IMG/VR virus record: IMGVR_UViG_3300032313_001465
Coordinates: 84,582-148,581 of that record
DNA from: a virus
Strand: one strand, 5' to 3'
Length of the DNA: 64,000 nt
The stretch's first letter is position 1, and each line of letters starts with the position of its first letter. The notes under the pieces are model-generated. The model saw only the letters and a list, made by a program, of their open reading frames with translations. It had not been told where the DNA came from and did not search any database. Shown piece by piece: positions 27,117 to 36,028 of this stretch. The translations under genes were made by a program, and so were the position numbers.

Positions 27117-28016
27117 ATGAAGAAATCTGATCTTAAAAAACATATTAAAGAAGAAATACTTTCGATCCTAAAAGAAGCATCAACAGCATTAGTAACTACT
27201 AAAGGAGGAACAAAACCTGTATCATTCTCATCCCCTTCAGAATTAAGCGCTCTTAAAACGGATGCTAACGTATCATCAATCACAACAACAGCAGGGCAAA
27301 AGATTAAAGAAACTAAAAAAGAAATGAAAGAAGATAAATTCGATGATAAAATAACAAATCTTGAAAAATATACTTATACTGTAAATGGGAAAAAAGTAAC
27401 TCCGGAAATTGGTTATTTTGATCATTCATTAAAAGCTATGATATCCACTCCAAGAAGTGGTGATGAGTATTTTGATTATGAATTTTATAGAATTGGCGAA
27501 CCTGATGAAAGTGGTAATATTGAATTATCTCCTGAAAAAGGTAAAAAAGGAATGTATACTGAAGAAATGGATACTTCAGGATTTAAATCTGGTAGAGAAT
27601 TTATTAATATAAAATTACAAAAATATCCTAAAGCTGTAGCTAAAATTAATCAATTAATTAATATGATTGGTGAAGATAAATTCACAATGGAAATGGCTAA
27701 ATGGTTGTTTGATTTCTTTAATAATGCTTCATACGAAAGTCCAGTTAACGAAGCAAAAATTGAATCTGATTTTTTTGAACGAGAACCTAAATCTAAAGAT
27801 ATTGAGAAAGGAGAAGGCATAATAGCTAAAACTACAAAGCTTTTAAAATTTCAAAAAGAATTAAAAACATTATCTAAAGATATGCAAGATTTAGCTGCTG
27901 AATATAGAGAAGCTGAAGGATCTGATAAAGATGAAATTTTACGAACATTAAAAGTTAAAACTGCTGCTAAAAAGGAATTAGAGAAAAAAATAGAACAACT
28001 TGAAAGATATGTATAG
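27117..28016 (+). CDS. Internal-type protein with class A leader, 299 aa
   Basis: MKKSDLKKHIKEEILSILKE is a class A leader ending in LKE. A Thr/Ser-rich linker and an alpha/beta domain follow (YTYTVNGKKVTPEIGYFDHS, about residues 84-104). Residues 200-299 include another NEAK-type site and a long charged coiled coil (KKELEKKIEQLERY at the end). It immediately precedes the head module and overlaps the next start. Probably a capsid-internal protein; function unknown. Confidence 0.55.
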   Translation: MKKSDLKKHIKEEILSILKEASTALVTTKGGTKPVSFSSPSELSALKTDANVSSITTTAGQKIKETKKEMKEDKFDDKITNLEKYTYTVNGKKVTPEIGYFDHSLKAMISTPRSGDEYFDYEFYRIGEPDESGNIELSPEKGKKGMYTEEMDTSGFKSGREFINIKLQKYPKAVAKINQLINMIGEDKFTMEMAKWLFDFFNNASYESPVNEAKIESDFFEREPKSKDIEKGEGIIAKTTKLLKFQKELKTLSKDMQDLAAEYREAEGSDKDEILRTLKVKTAAKKELEKKIEQLERYV

Positions 28017-28671
28017 TATAGTATTAGGTGTATTAAAAAATATTTTAGTATTTCTAAAAAAATTAGATTTTAAATCTTTATTAATCATAGCACTAATCTT
28101 AATAATTTTATTTATTAAAGGATGTGGAGGTAATCACCCACCAACACCTACAAAAATTATTAAAATTGATGGAAAAAAATATAGCGTACTTAAACATACT
28201 ATTGATACTACATATATTCCAAAAAATACAGTTATATATCGTAAAGGTAAAGACATTGTTATTGAAAAAGAAATCCCAATCTATATTCCTCTAAACATAG
28301 ATACTTCAGCAATAATTAAAGATTATTATACAAGTAGATTATATAAAGATACACTTACATTAGATTCATTGTCGTTTGTTGTTATTAATGATACTATAGC
28401 AAAAAATAGAATAGAATCGAGAAAATTCACTTCACATATAGTATATCCTATTATTAAGGAAACTACAATAGTAAAAGAATTACCAAAAAATCAATTCTTC
28501 TTAGGCGCAACTCTTGGATTTGATAAAACAAACATAGTAAATTTCGCAGGTCCTTCATTTATATTTAAAAGTAAAAAAGATTATTTATACTCTTTTGGAA
28601 TAGGTTATAGTAATGCTAAAACCGTTAGTATACAGGGAGGAATGCTTTTTAAAATTAAATTAAAGAAATAA
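28009..28671 (+). CDS. Membrane-anchored protein before terminase, 220 aa
   Basis: The ATG at 28009 is preferred over the upstream TTG because it gives a short 8-base overlap with the previous gene. A hydrophobic segment (LLIIALILIILFIKGC, about residues 27-42) anchors the protein, with the Cys-Gly-Gly just after it. The rest is beta-rich with a C-terminal strand set (FFLGATLGFDKTNIVNFAG) that could form a small barrel or sandwich. A spanin, lipoprotein or envelope-modifying role is possible; nothing decides. Confidence 0.5.
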   Translation: MYSIVLGVLKNILVFLKKLDFKSLLIIALILIILFIKGCGGNHPPTPTKIIKIDGKKYSVLKHTIDTTYIPKNTVIYRKGKDIVIEKEIPIYIPLNIDTSAIIKDYYTSRLYKDTLTLDSLSFVVINDTIAKNRIESRKFTSHIVYPIIKETTIVKELPKNQFFLGATLGFDKTNIVNFAGPSFIFKSKKDYLYSFGIGYSNAKTVSIQGGMLFKIKLKK

Positions 28672-28674
28672 GTT

Positions 28675-30255
28675 TTGGAATCTCAAATAAAAGACATAAT
28701 GAGACAGGAATATATAAAATGTCTCCAAGATCCTGCCCATTTCATGAAAAAATATTGTTACATTAGTCATCCTCAAAGAGGAAGAATTATGTTTCACTTA
28801 TATCCATTTCAAGAAAAGGTATTAGGTTTATTTCAAAAAAATCCATACTCCATAATACTTAAATCTCGTCAGTTAGGTATATCTACATTAGCTGGTGGGT
28901 ATGCTTTATGGTTAATGTTATTCCATAAAGACAAGAATATTTTATGTATTGCAACTAAACAGGATACAGCTAAAAATATGGTTACTAAGGTAAAATTTAT
29001 GTACGATAATTTACCTTCATGGTTAAAAGAAAAAGGTAAACCCTTAGAAGACAATAAACTAACTCTCAAACTAAATAACGGCTCTCAAATTAAAGCAACG
29101 TCTGCCTCGAGTGATGCAGGTAGATCAGAAGCTGTGTCCTTACTATTAGTAGATGAGGCCGCTTTTATTGAGAATATAGGAGAGATTTGGGCATCCGCTC
29201 AACAAACATTAGCAACAGGAGGAGGAGCAATTGTTCTTAGTACTCCATATGGAACTGGAAACTGGTTCCATCAAACTTGGGTTAAAGCAGAATCATCTGA
29301 AAATGATTTCTTACCTATCAGACTTCCATGGTATGTTCATCCTGAAAGAGATCAAACATGGAGAGATAAACAAAATGACTTATTAGGAGATCCAAGATTA
29401 GCAGCCCAAGAGTGTGATTGCGACTTTTCAAATTCAGGAGATACTGTATTACATCCTGAATATATAAAATACTATGAAGAAACTTATATTAAGGAACCGT
29501 TGGAGAGGCGAGGAGTTGATCGTAACTTATGGGTATGGGAATCTCCAGATTATACTCGTCAGTATTTATTAGTAGCGGATGTAGCTCGAGGTGATGGAAA
29601 AGATTTCTCAGCATTTCACGTTATTGATGTAGAAACTAATACACAAGTAGCTGAATATAAAGGGCAAATTGGAACTAGAGAGTTTGGGTATTTATTAGTG
29701 GGAGTAGCTACTGAATATAATAATGCTTTATTAGTAGTAGAAAATGCAAATATAGGATGGAGTACATTACAAACCATTCAAGAAAGAAACTATGCTAATC
29801 TATATTATTCTCCAAAAAATGGAGAAATTACCGCAGATTCGTATTTTGATCAATTTATGGATTCAAGTAAAACAGTAGCTGGATTTACAATGTCTTTAAG
29901 AACAAGACCTATGGTAATAGGTAAATTCCAAGAATATGTTGGTGATAGATCAGTAGTTATTCAATCTAAAAGATTATTAGAAGAAATGAAAGTATTTGTT
30001 TGGAAAAATGGTAGAGCTGAAGCTCAACAAGGATATAATGATGATTTAATTACATCATTTTCTATTGCTATGTTTTTAAGAGATACAGCATTTAAGTTTA
30101 AACAACAAGGTCTAGATTTAACTAGAACCGCATTAAATAATTTTTCAACCGGAAAAAGTCAATACCAAGGAGCATATTTCGCAAGAGGAACAGATAACCC
30201 ATATTCTATGAATATAAAGGGCCAAAGCGAAGATTTAACATGGTTAACAAGATAA
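28675..30255 (+). CDS. Terminase large subunit (T4 gp17-like)
   Basis: The packaging motor ATPase-nuclease. The ATPase domain has a variant Walker A KSRQLGIST (about residues 63-71), in which the P-loop Lys is shifted, as in many T4-type terminases, and Walker B LLLVDEAAF (about 156-164). The nuclease domain shows VADVARGDGKDFS (about 300-312), VVENAN and YNDDLITSFS near the C-terminus. 526 residues is somewhat short of T4 gp17 (610). The start is TTG at 28675 or ATG at 28699; I cannot decide. No small terminase is recognised beside it. Confidence 0.9.
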   Translation: MESQIKDIMRQEYIKCLQDPAHFMKKYCYISHPQRGRIMFHLYPFQEKVLGLFQKNPYSIILKSRQLGISTLAGGYALWLMLFHKDKNILCIATKQDTAKNMVTKVKFMYDNLPSWLKEKGKPLEDNKLTLKLNNGSQIKATSASSDAGRSEAVSLLLVDEAAFIENIGEIWASAQQTLATGGGAIVLSTPYGTGNWFHQTWVKAESSENDFLPIRLPWYVHPERDQTWRDKQNDLLGDPRLAAQECDCDFSNSGDTVLHPEYIKYYEETYIKEPLERRGVDRNLWVWESPDYTRQYLLVADVARGDGKDFSAFHVIDVETNTQVAEYKGQIGTREFGYLLVGVATEYNNALLVVENANIGWSTLQTIQERNYANLYYSPKNGEITADSYFDQFMDSSKTVAGFTMSLRTRPMVIGKFQEYVGDRSVVIQSKRLLEEMKVFVWKNGRAEAQQGYNDDLITSFSIAMFLRDTAFKFKQQGLDLTRTALNNFSTGKSQYQGAYFARGTDNPYSMNIKGQSEDLTWLTR

Positions 30256-30266
30256 AATAAACAAAA

Positions 30267-32168
30267 ATGGCAGATAAAAGTGTATTTACAAGACTAAAAA
30301 GGTTATTTTCTACGGATGTAATCATCAGAAACCAAGGTGGGAATAACATTCGTGTAATAGATGTTAATCACATCCAAACTACTGGAGAAATTGAAACTAA
30401 TTCACTTCAAGATAGATTTAATCGAATATATAGTAGCACAAACCCATCATCTTTATATGGAGCTCAATTTAATCTTAACTATCAATATTTAAGAACACAA
30501 ATGTATTCTGAATATGATGTTATGGATACTGATGCTATTATAGCCTCTGCTCTAGATATTATTGCAGATGAAAGCACATTAAAAAATGAACAAGGAGAAG
30601 TATTACAAATTGTAAGTAGTGATGAAGATGTTCAAAAAATATTATATAACTTATTTTATGATGTATTAAATATAGAATTTAATATGTGGTCATGGGTAAG
30701 ACAAATGTGTAAATATGGTGACTTTTTCTTAAAATTAGAGATAGCTGATAAATTTGGAGTATATAATGTTATCCCATATACTGCATATCATATTGAAAGA
30801 CAAGAAGGATACGATAAAGCAAATCCTGCTTCTATAAGATATGCATTTTCACCTGATGGTTTTGCTGGGGGTAGTTATGGTTACTATAACTTACCAAATC
30901 AACCTACTAATTCAAATCGAATTTATTTTGATAACTATGAGATGGCTCATTTCAGACTAATCTCAGATGTAAATTATTTACCTTACGGAAGAGCATATAT
31001 TGAACCAGCGCGTAAATTATATAAACAATACTCTTTAATGGAAGATAGCATGCTTATCCATAGAATAGTTAGAGCGCCGGAAAAACGTGTATTTTATATT
31101 AATATTGGAGGCATTCCACCTAATGAAGTAGAAGCATTTATGCAAAAAACAATTTCTGCTATGAAACGTACTCCATATATTGATCCTGAAACTGGAGAAT
31201 ATAATTTGAAGTATAATATGCAGAATATGATGGAAGATTTCTATATTCCAGTTCGTGGGAATGATGCAACTACTAAAATTGATACTACAAAAGGTTTAGA
31301 GTATGATGGTATTAAGGATGTTGAGTATTTAAGAGATAAAATGTTTGCTGCCTTAAAAGTTCCAAAAGCTTTTATGGGTTATGAGAAAGATTTAACTGGA
31401 AAAGCTACATTAGCAGCCGAAGATATTAGATTTGCTCGTACAATTGATAGAATACAGAGAATAATATTATCTGAACTTGAAAAAATTGCTTTAATCCATT
31501 TATATACACAAGGATATGATGGTGAACAGTTAACTAATTTTAAATTATCTCTTACTACTCCTTCAATTATATACGATCAAGAACGTTTAGCTCTTTTAAA
31601 AGAAAAAGTAGATTTAGCTGTAACTATTTTCGAAAACGATGTTTTACCATCTGATTGGGTTTACACTAACGTATTCCATTTAAGTGAAAGTGAATTTGGT
31701 GAAATGAGAGATCTAAATGTGGAAGACGCAAAACGTAGATTTAGACTAAAACAAATATCAGAAGAAGGAAATGATCCATTAGAAACAGGTAAATCATATG
31801 GTACACCTCATGATTTAGCAACACTATATGGCACAGGAAGATATGATAATACAGCTGATGTTCCTGCTGGATATAATGAAAAAGCTACTTTAGGTCGTCC
31901 TGTAGAAAAAAGTTCAAATATAAATACTCAAGGCAATGCTTTTGGTAGAGATAGATTGGGGGTTGCTGCTATGAAAAAAGATGATCAACCATCATTTGGT
32001 AAAACCAATTATAAAGGAGGTTCACCTCTAGCATTAGAAGGAACCAAAAAATCTTATTTTCAAAATAGAAAATTATTAGAGAATATGAAAGTAGAACGCA
32101 AAGTAATGATTTTTGAATCAGACAAAAACAAAGAGTCATTACTAGATGATTCTCAGTTACTACCTTAA
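30267..32168 (+). CDS. Portal protein (T4 gp20-like)
   Basis: It forms the dodecameric portal at the special head vertex. The core starts with YSEYDVMDTDAIIASALDII (about residues 77-96), typical of T4-type portals, followed by WSWVRQMCKYGDFFLKLEI and a crown-like C-terminal region rich in Lys and Gly. Length 633 is longer than T4 gp20 (524), with an extended low-complexity tail (about residues 520-633). It lies between terminase and the protease/core genes, the canonical order. Confidence 0.9.
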   Translation: MADKSVFTRLKRLFSTDVIIRNQGGNNIRVIDVNHIQTTGEIETNSLQDRFNRIYSSTNPSSLYGAQFNLNYQYLRTQMYSEYDVMDTDAIIASALDIIADESTLKNEQGEVLQIVSSDEDVQKILYNLFYDVLNIEFNMWSWVRQMCKYGDFFLKLEIADKFGVYNVIPYTAYHIERQEGYDKANPASIRYAFSPDGFAGGSYGYYNLPNQPTNSNRIYFDNYEMAHFRLISDVNYLPYGRAYIEPARKLYKQYSLMEDSMLIHRIVRAPEKRVFYINIGGIPPNEVEAFMQKTISAMKRTPYIDPETGEYNLKYNMQNMMEDFYIPVRGNDATTKIDTTKGLEYDGIKDVEYLRDKMFAALKVPKAFMGYEKDLTGKATLAAEDIRFARTIDRIQRIILSELEKIALIHLYTQGYDGEQLTNFKLSLTTPSIIYDQERLALLKEKVDLAVTIFENDVLPSDWVYTNVFHLSESEFGEMRDLNVEDAKRRFRLKQISEEGNDPLETGKSYGTPHDLATLYGTGRYDNTADVPAGYNEKATLGRPVEKSSNINTQGNAFGRDRLGVAAMKKDDQPSFGKTNYKGGSPLALEGTKKSYFQNRKLLENMKVERKVMIFESDKNKESLLDDSQLLP

Positions 32169-32178
32169 TATTTATATA

Positions 32179-32186
32179 TATTTATA
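32179..32186 (+). promoter_or_regulatory. TATTTATA motif (second of two), candidate late promoter
   Basis: Two copies (32169-32176 and 32179-32186) follow the portal stop codon; the second is 12 bases before the ATG at 32199. Confidence 0.4.
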
Positions 32187-32198
32187 AAAAACACATTG

Positions 32199-33047
32199 AT
32201 GAAACATAATAGGACAAAAAATACAGGTATACTATTTGAATTATTAACAAGACAGATTACTTCAGATATTCTATCAGGTAAAGATTCACCTGCATCAAAA
32301 ATAATCAAATCTCATTTTGTTAATACTGAATTAGGGAAAGAATACAAGTTATATGAGTCTATTTTTAAAAATAACTTTGTTAGCGAAGCTAAAGCTAATA
32401 TGGTTATAAACACGGTATTAGAATCTTCTAAAAAGTTAAATCGTACAACTTTAAGAAAACAAAAATACAATTTAATTAAGGAAATAAAAGACCACTATAA
32501 CTTAGACGAATTTTTTAAAACTAAAGTTTCAAACTACAAAGAATTAGCATCTATATATGTTTTATTTGAAGTACATAGTGATCCAACATATTCAAATCCA
32601 CAAATTACTATAAATAATAAAACTACTCTTTTAGAATATTTAACAAAACCCAAAAGGGAAAAAGAACACACCCAAACCATTATTGAGGAGTTTCAAACAT
32701 ACGACAAAGATTTACGTATTTTAACTTACAAGATTTTACTTGATAAATTTAATACAAAACATGCTCATTTAAATGAGAACCAAAAATTAGTACTCAAAGA
32801 ATTTATCAACTCAATAGATTCAGCTCCAAAATTGATGAGATTTTATAATGATAAGATAAACGAAATCAAATCTGAAATAAAAACTCAAATCAACAAAACA
32901 GAAGATGCTGTTGTTAAAATTAAATTAAAGGAAGTAAGTAAACTACTAACTGAAGTTGATAAGAATCAAAAAGTTAAAACAAATAATTTAGTTGACTTAC
33001 TTCAATATTTTGAACTTTTAGAAGAATTAAAACATACTAATGGATAA
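32199..33047 (+). CDS. Head-module protein of unknown function, 282 aa
   Basis: The ATG at 32199 is preferred over the TTG at 32196. The protein is mostly helical: an N-terminal block (GILFELLTRQITSDILSG), a Lys-rich middle and a coiled C-terminal half (INEIKSEIKTQINKTEDAVV). Located between portal and protease, it sits where T4-type phages keep prohead core and head-assembly proteins. It overlaps the next gene by 8 bases. An assembly role is inferred from place. Confidence 0.55.
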   Translation: MKHNRTKNTGILFELLTRQITSDILSGKDSPASKIIKSHFVNTELGKEYKLYESIFKNNFVSEAKANMVINTVLESSKKLNRTTLRKQKYNLIKEIKDHYNLDEFFKTKVSNYKELASIYVLFEVHSDPTYSNPQITINNKTTLLEYLTKPKREKEHTQTIIEEFQTYDKDLRILTYKILLDKFNTKHAHLNENQKLVLKEFINSIDSAPKLMRFYNDKINEIKSEIKTQINKTEDAVVKIKLKEVSKLLTEVDKNQKVKTNNLVDLLQYFELLEELKHTNG

Positions 33048-33453
33048 TTTAAAAGGGAAAATTAAAAAGATATGTCAAGAATATCTTAAAAAACTAAAAG
33101 AAGAATCTACAACAGGTGGTGGAACAGCTAGTAGTGCCGGAATGACTACAGGTACTGGAGAACAATATGCTACACCATTTGCCTTTAATCCAAATAAAAA
33201 AGCTAAAGGTACAGCCAGTAATTACTACTATAAGTTAGGATATAAATTGGCACCTAACCAAGTAACTGAAATAGATAAATCTACATATGGAACCGGAAAT
33301 TTAGGACCGGGTCCAAAAGCAACTGAACGTGGAGTAGAAGATAATTATTATGTAAAGGCGTTTGGTTACAAAGTAGTTGATCGTAAAAAACAAGCAGACG
33401 CTTCTAAAGCTGTAGATTATAAAGATTTATGGGGAAAAACATATAAATATTAA
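33040..33453 (+). CDS. Small head protein with MCP-like segment after a cleavage site
   Basis: A leader-like basic helix (GKIKKICQEYLKKLKEE) ends in LKE at residues 19-21. The next residues contain TGGGT at 25-29 and GEQY at 40-43. The major capsid protein shows TGGGT (64-68) and GEQW (79-82) at the same spacing after its own probable cleavage site. The remainder is basic with NYYYKLGYKL. It may be a processed head protein that mimics or binds the capsid N-arm. Function unproven. Confidence 0.55.
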   Translation: MDNLKGKIKKICQEYLKKLKEESTTGGGTASSAGMTTGTGEQYATPFAFNPNKKAKGTASNYYYKLGYKLAPNQVTEIDKSTYGTGNLGPGPKATERGVEDNYYVKAFGYKVVDRKKQADASKAVDYKDLWGKTYKY

Positions 33454-33454
33454 T

Positions 33455-33694
33455 ATGTATAGATATAAATTAAAAGAAGAAACACCACAAACTCCTAAAC
33501 AATATCAACAAACCCGCTTAAACGGATTTGATGAAGTTATAGATTTAATAGGACAAATACAACCTCTTTTAAAAGAAGCTAGACAAAAAACGATAGAATA
33601 TTATAATGATAATCCTGAGTCGTATGATGTAGTATATGGTACTGATTTAATAAAAGATTACTTATTAGATATAACAAAAATATTAAAAAAATAA
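33455..33694 (+). CDS. Small helical head-module protein, 79 aa
   Basis: The N-terminus YRYKLKEETPQTP holds an LKE site within the first ten residues, followed by a helical domain (FDEVIDLIGQIQPLLKEARQ). Size and location resemble small prohead core proteins of T4-type phages (gp67/gp68 position), but sequence similarity cannot be judged here. It starts one base after the previous stop codon. Confidence 0.5.
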   Translation: MYRYKLKEETPQTPKQYQQTRLNGFDEVIDLIGQIQPLLKEARQKTIEYYNDNPESYDVVYGTDLIKDYLLDITKILKK

Positions 33695-33701
33695 AACAAA
33701 C

Positions 33702-33980
33702 ATGGTAAATATCCCAGTAAATTTAGGAGGAACATTTTTAACAGCCAGTCAATCAGCCACTGGAGCATTCTCAGGAATGATATGTTTAGGAACAGGATCA
33801 GCAACAGCAATAACAGGTTCAATTATTTCAGGTATTAAATATGGATATGCGTTTGCTAACAACAAAGTTTCAGAAGCTGTAGGGGTACCATTTACAATGG
33901 CTCCAGGAACTACATTTCCTATGGTTATAACTTCTTGTAGTTTAGCAGCAGGTAGCGCTCCAGTATTTTTATATTCATAA
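33702..33980 (+). CDS. Possible small head decoration/structural protein, 92 aa
   Basis: The sequence is Gly, Ala, Ser and Thr rich with hydrophobic strands (GTFLTASQSATGAFSGMICL; TTFPMVITSCSLAAGS), typical of a small beta-barrel virion protein. No leader, membrane anchor or enzyme motif. It lies within the head operon. Decoration or accessory capsid role is inferred from composition and place. Confidence 0.45.
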   Translation: MVNIPVNLGGTFLTASQSATGAFSGMICLGTGSATAITGSIISGIKYGYAFANNKVSEAVGVPFTMAPGTTFPMVITSCSLAAGSAPVFLYS

Positions 33981-33993
33981 TTTTAAATAAACA

Positions 33994-35205
33994 ATGAAAA
34001 CATTACAAACACAATATAATCTTATTAAAGAAGGAAAAGGAAGTAAACATGTATTTTTAAAGGAAGCAAAAAGCTTATATCCTGACATGATTACTAATTT
34101 TTCAACTTTTGAACAAACTGAAAAAATTCTTAAAAATAGAGGAGTAATTAACGAAAATTTTGTTGGATTACAACCTATTAACGATTGGGAACCATCTCCA
34201 AAACAAGACTATGAAATAGCATTTAAAAAATTCTTATCTGAAGTAGAAGAAGAAAAAGTTAAAGCTGATACTAAAAAAGTGTCTAAATATGTAGAAGATA
34301 CTGATGCTCATAGTTTTGATAATAAAGATCGTAAAAATATTGATAATTTAAGTGGTCAAGAAGTACTTAATGGGTTTTATACCGAATTAAAAGCGCCTAA
34401 AAACGCAGATAAAACGAAAGACGAATTAATGGATATCGTTACTAAAAATCTATCAAAAGATCCGTTATACTACATTAAAAACGGCCAATTTGGAACTGAA
34501 GGAGTGGGATATACTGAAGACGCTCCAGGTTTAGGTAAGCCTAAAGAAGCAAAAGGTAAATATAAATCAAGTGGATATGGCGATTTAGATAATAAACAAA
34601 CAGCTCCAAAATCAAACGTTAAGGATTCAGGAAAAAGTGAATACAAAACTGGTATGCCTAAGAAAGTAAAAGAAATGGATATGAAAGCTCAATCTTCTAA
34701 AGGTGTACAAAAAATGGCTACTCCTGGTAAACCAAAAACTATAAAACTAAATGAAATAGGAATGTTTCATGATCCTATGGGATATAATAAAGGAGCAAAA
34801 TCTCAAAAGGAAGTAGCTCGTGATATATTAATGAATGCTGGATTGTCTGATGAAGAAATAAAAAAGTTCATTAGTGATAATATGTTTAAAAAAGGAAGAT
34901 TAGATGATTTAGCTAAAGAATATATTAAATCCCTTAAAGGACTAAATGAAAATCAAGAATCAAATACAGATGTATTAAAAGATTTAATATCAAGACATGA
35001 TTGGTACTTTGAAATGAGTGATGATAATAGAAAATATAAAGATGGTCAAGCATCTGAAAAGAAAATTATGGATTTAGTAAATAGAATGGGAGATGAAGGC
35101 AAAAAAATCTATAATTCAATGGCACCAAAAGATAGACAATTAAAAGAATCCGTAGTTGATAGAATAATAGAATCTATTCTTGAAAGACTTAAGAAAATTA
35201 AATAA
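33994..35205 (+). CDS. Prohead core-like protein with multiple cleavage sites, 403 aa
   Basis: The leader MKTLQTQYNLIKEGKG has IKE, and HVFLKEAK adds LKE. MKTLQ and the charged composition resemble T4 internal proteins, which begin MKTYQ. Residues 90-240 are very hydrophilic and Lys-rich, probably disordered (KPKEAKGKYKSSGYGD). The C-terminal 120 residues are helical with further LNE and LKE sites. It immediately precedes the protease. A core component or internal protein that is chopped during maturation is the best reading. Confidence 0.6.
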   Translation: MKTLQTQYNLIKEGKGSKHVFLKEAKSLYPDMITNFSTFEQTEKILKNRGVINENFVGLQPINDWEPSPKQDYEIAFKKFLSEVEEEKVKADTKKVSKYVEDTDAHSFDNKDRKNIDNLSGQEVLNGFYTELKAPKNADKTKDELMDIVTKNLSKDPLYYIKNGQFGTEGVGYTEDAPGLGKPKEAKGKYKSSGYGDLDNKQTAPKSNVKDSGKSEYKTGMPKKVKEMDMKAQSSKGVQKMATPGKPKTIKLNEIGMFHDPMGYNKGAKSQKEVARDILMNAGLSDEEIKKFISDNMFKKGRLDDLAKEYIKSLKGLNENQESNTDVLKDLISRHDWYFEMSDDNRKYKDGQASEKKIMDLVNRMGDEGKKIYNSMAPKDRQLKESVVDRIIESILERLKKIK

Positions 35206-35206
35206 A

Positions 35207-35827
35207 ATGAGTAAACAACTTCTAATAGAAACTAGACCATTCCAAGTTAATCCAATGCAACTTGTTGAAGGAACCAAAGGATCTTCAGGAAATCCATTAG
35301 TAGAAGGTATTTTAGCTACAGTAGAAGTAAAAAATGGAAATGGAAGATACTACAAGAGAGAGTTATGGGAAAGGGAATTAGAAACATACATGCAAAGTAT
35401 TAAAGAAAATCGTGCAACTGGAGAATTAGATCACCCCAGCACTGAAGTTATTAACTTAAAAAATGTATCTCATGCTATCAAAGATATTTGGTGGGATGGG
35501 GACAACATAATGGGTAAAATCGAAATTCTACCTACCCCATCAGGTAATATCCTAAAAGCACTTATAGAAAGCAATATCTCAGTAGGAGTATCTTCAAGAG
35601 GAATGGGTACTTTAAAACAAGAAGGCGATTTAATGGAAGTACAAGATGATTTTACATTAACATGTTGGGATTTTGTATCTACTCCTTCTAATCCAGGTAG
35701 CTGGATGCATCCAATAAATGGAATGATGAACGAAGGTTTACAATCAATTAAAACAAATAAGTATTCTAAAGTAAATTCTATTCTTTTTGAAATATTATGC
35801 GCTCACGGCACTTGCCCAATAATTTAA
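35207..35827 (+). CDS. Prohead core protease (T4 gp21-like, peptidase S77 family)
   Basis: The start at 35207 (MSKQLLIE) is chosen over an in-frame upstream codon that would overlap the previous gene by 26 bases. Catalytic motifs are GELDHPS (H76) and GVSSRGMG (S129 or S130, nucleophile), as in T4 gp21, with length 206 against 212. Its own N-terminus has LIE and LVE sites that fit self-processing. It should cut scaffold, capsid and leader peptides after (I/L)xE. A strong terminator follows. Confidence 0.88.
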   Translation: MSKQLLIETRPFQVNPMQLVEGTKGSSGNPLVEGILATVEVKNGNGRYYKRELWERELETYMQSIKENRATGELDHPSTEVINLKNVSHAIKDIWWDGDNIMGKIEILPTPSGNILKALIESNISVGVSSRGMGTLKQEGDLMEVQDDFTLTCWDFVSTPSNPGSWMHPINGMMNEGLQSIKTNKYSKVNSILFEILCAHGTCPII

Positions 35828-35857
35828 AATCTATCATAAAATAATATTTTAGAACTG

Positions 35858-35889
35858 ATGTCTCCCCTAAAAAGGAGACATTTTTTTTT
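35858..35889 (+). terminator. Rho-independent terminator after protease gene
   Basis: ATGTCTCC pairs with GGAGACAT around the loop CCTAAAAA, followed by nine T. It separates the upstream head genes from the scaffold/capsid unit. Confidence 0.85.
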
Positions 35890-35904
35890 CTTCAAAACGC
35901 GACT

Positions 35905-35937
35905 TTGACAAAAATGCGACATACGTATAGCTATAAT
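35905..35937 (+). promoter_or_regulatory. Candidate promoter for scaffold and capsid genes
   Basis: TTGACA (35905-35910) and TATAAT (35932-35937) are perfect sigma-70 hexamers but are 21 bases apart, which is longer than the usual 17. TTTG before ACA also fits the upstream element of Bacteroidota promoters. It lies between a terminator and the scaffold gene, in a 200-base gap with no other feature apart from an AT-rich leader. Confidence 0.5.
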
Positions 35938-36028
35938 GTACTATTCTCATTCTACTATATAGTACCAAACAATCATAACCCCAATTACAATTACTAATAA
36001 TTGTATTTCCAAAACAAATTTAAGGAAA

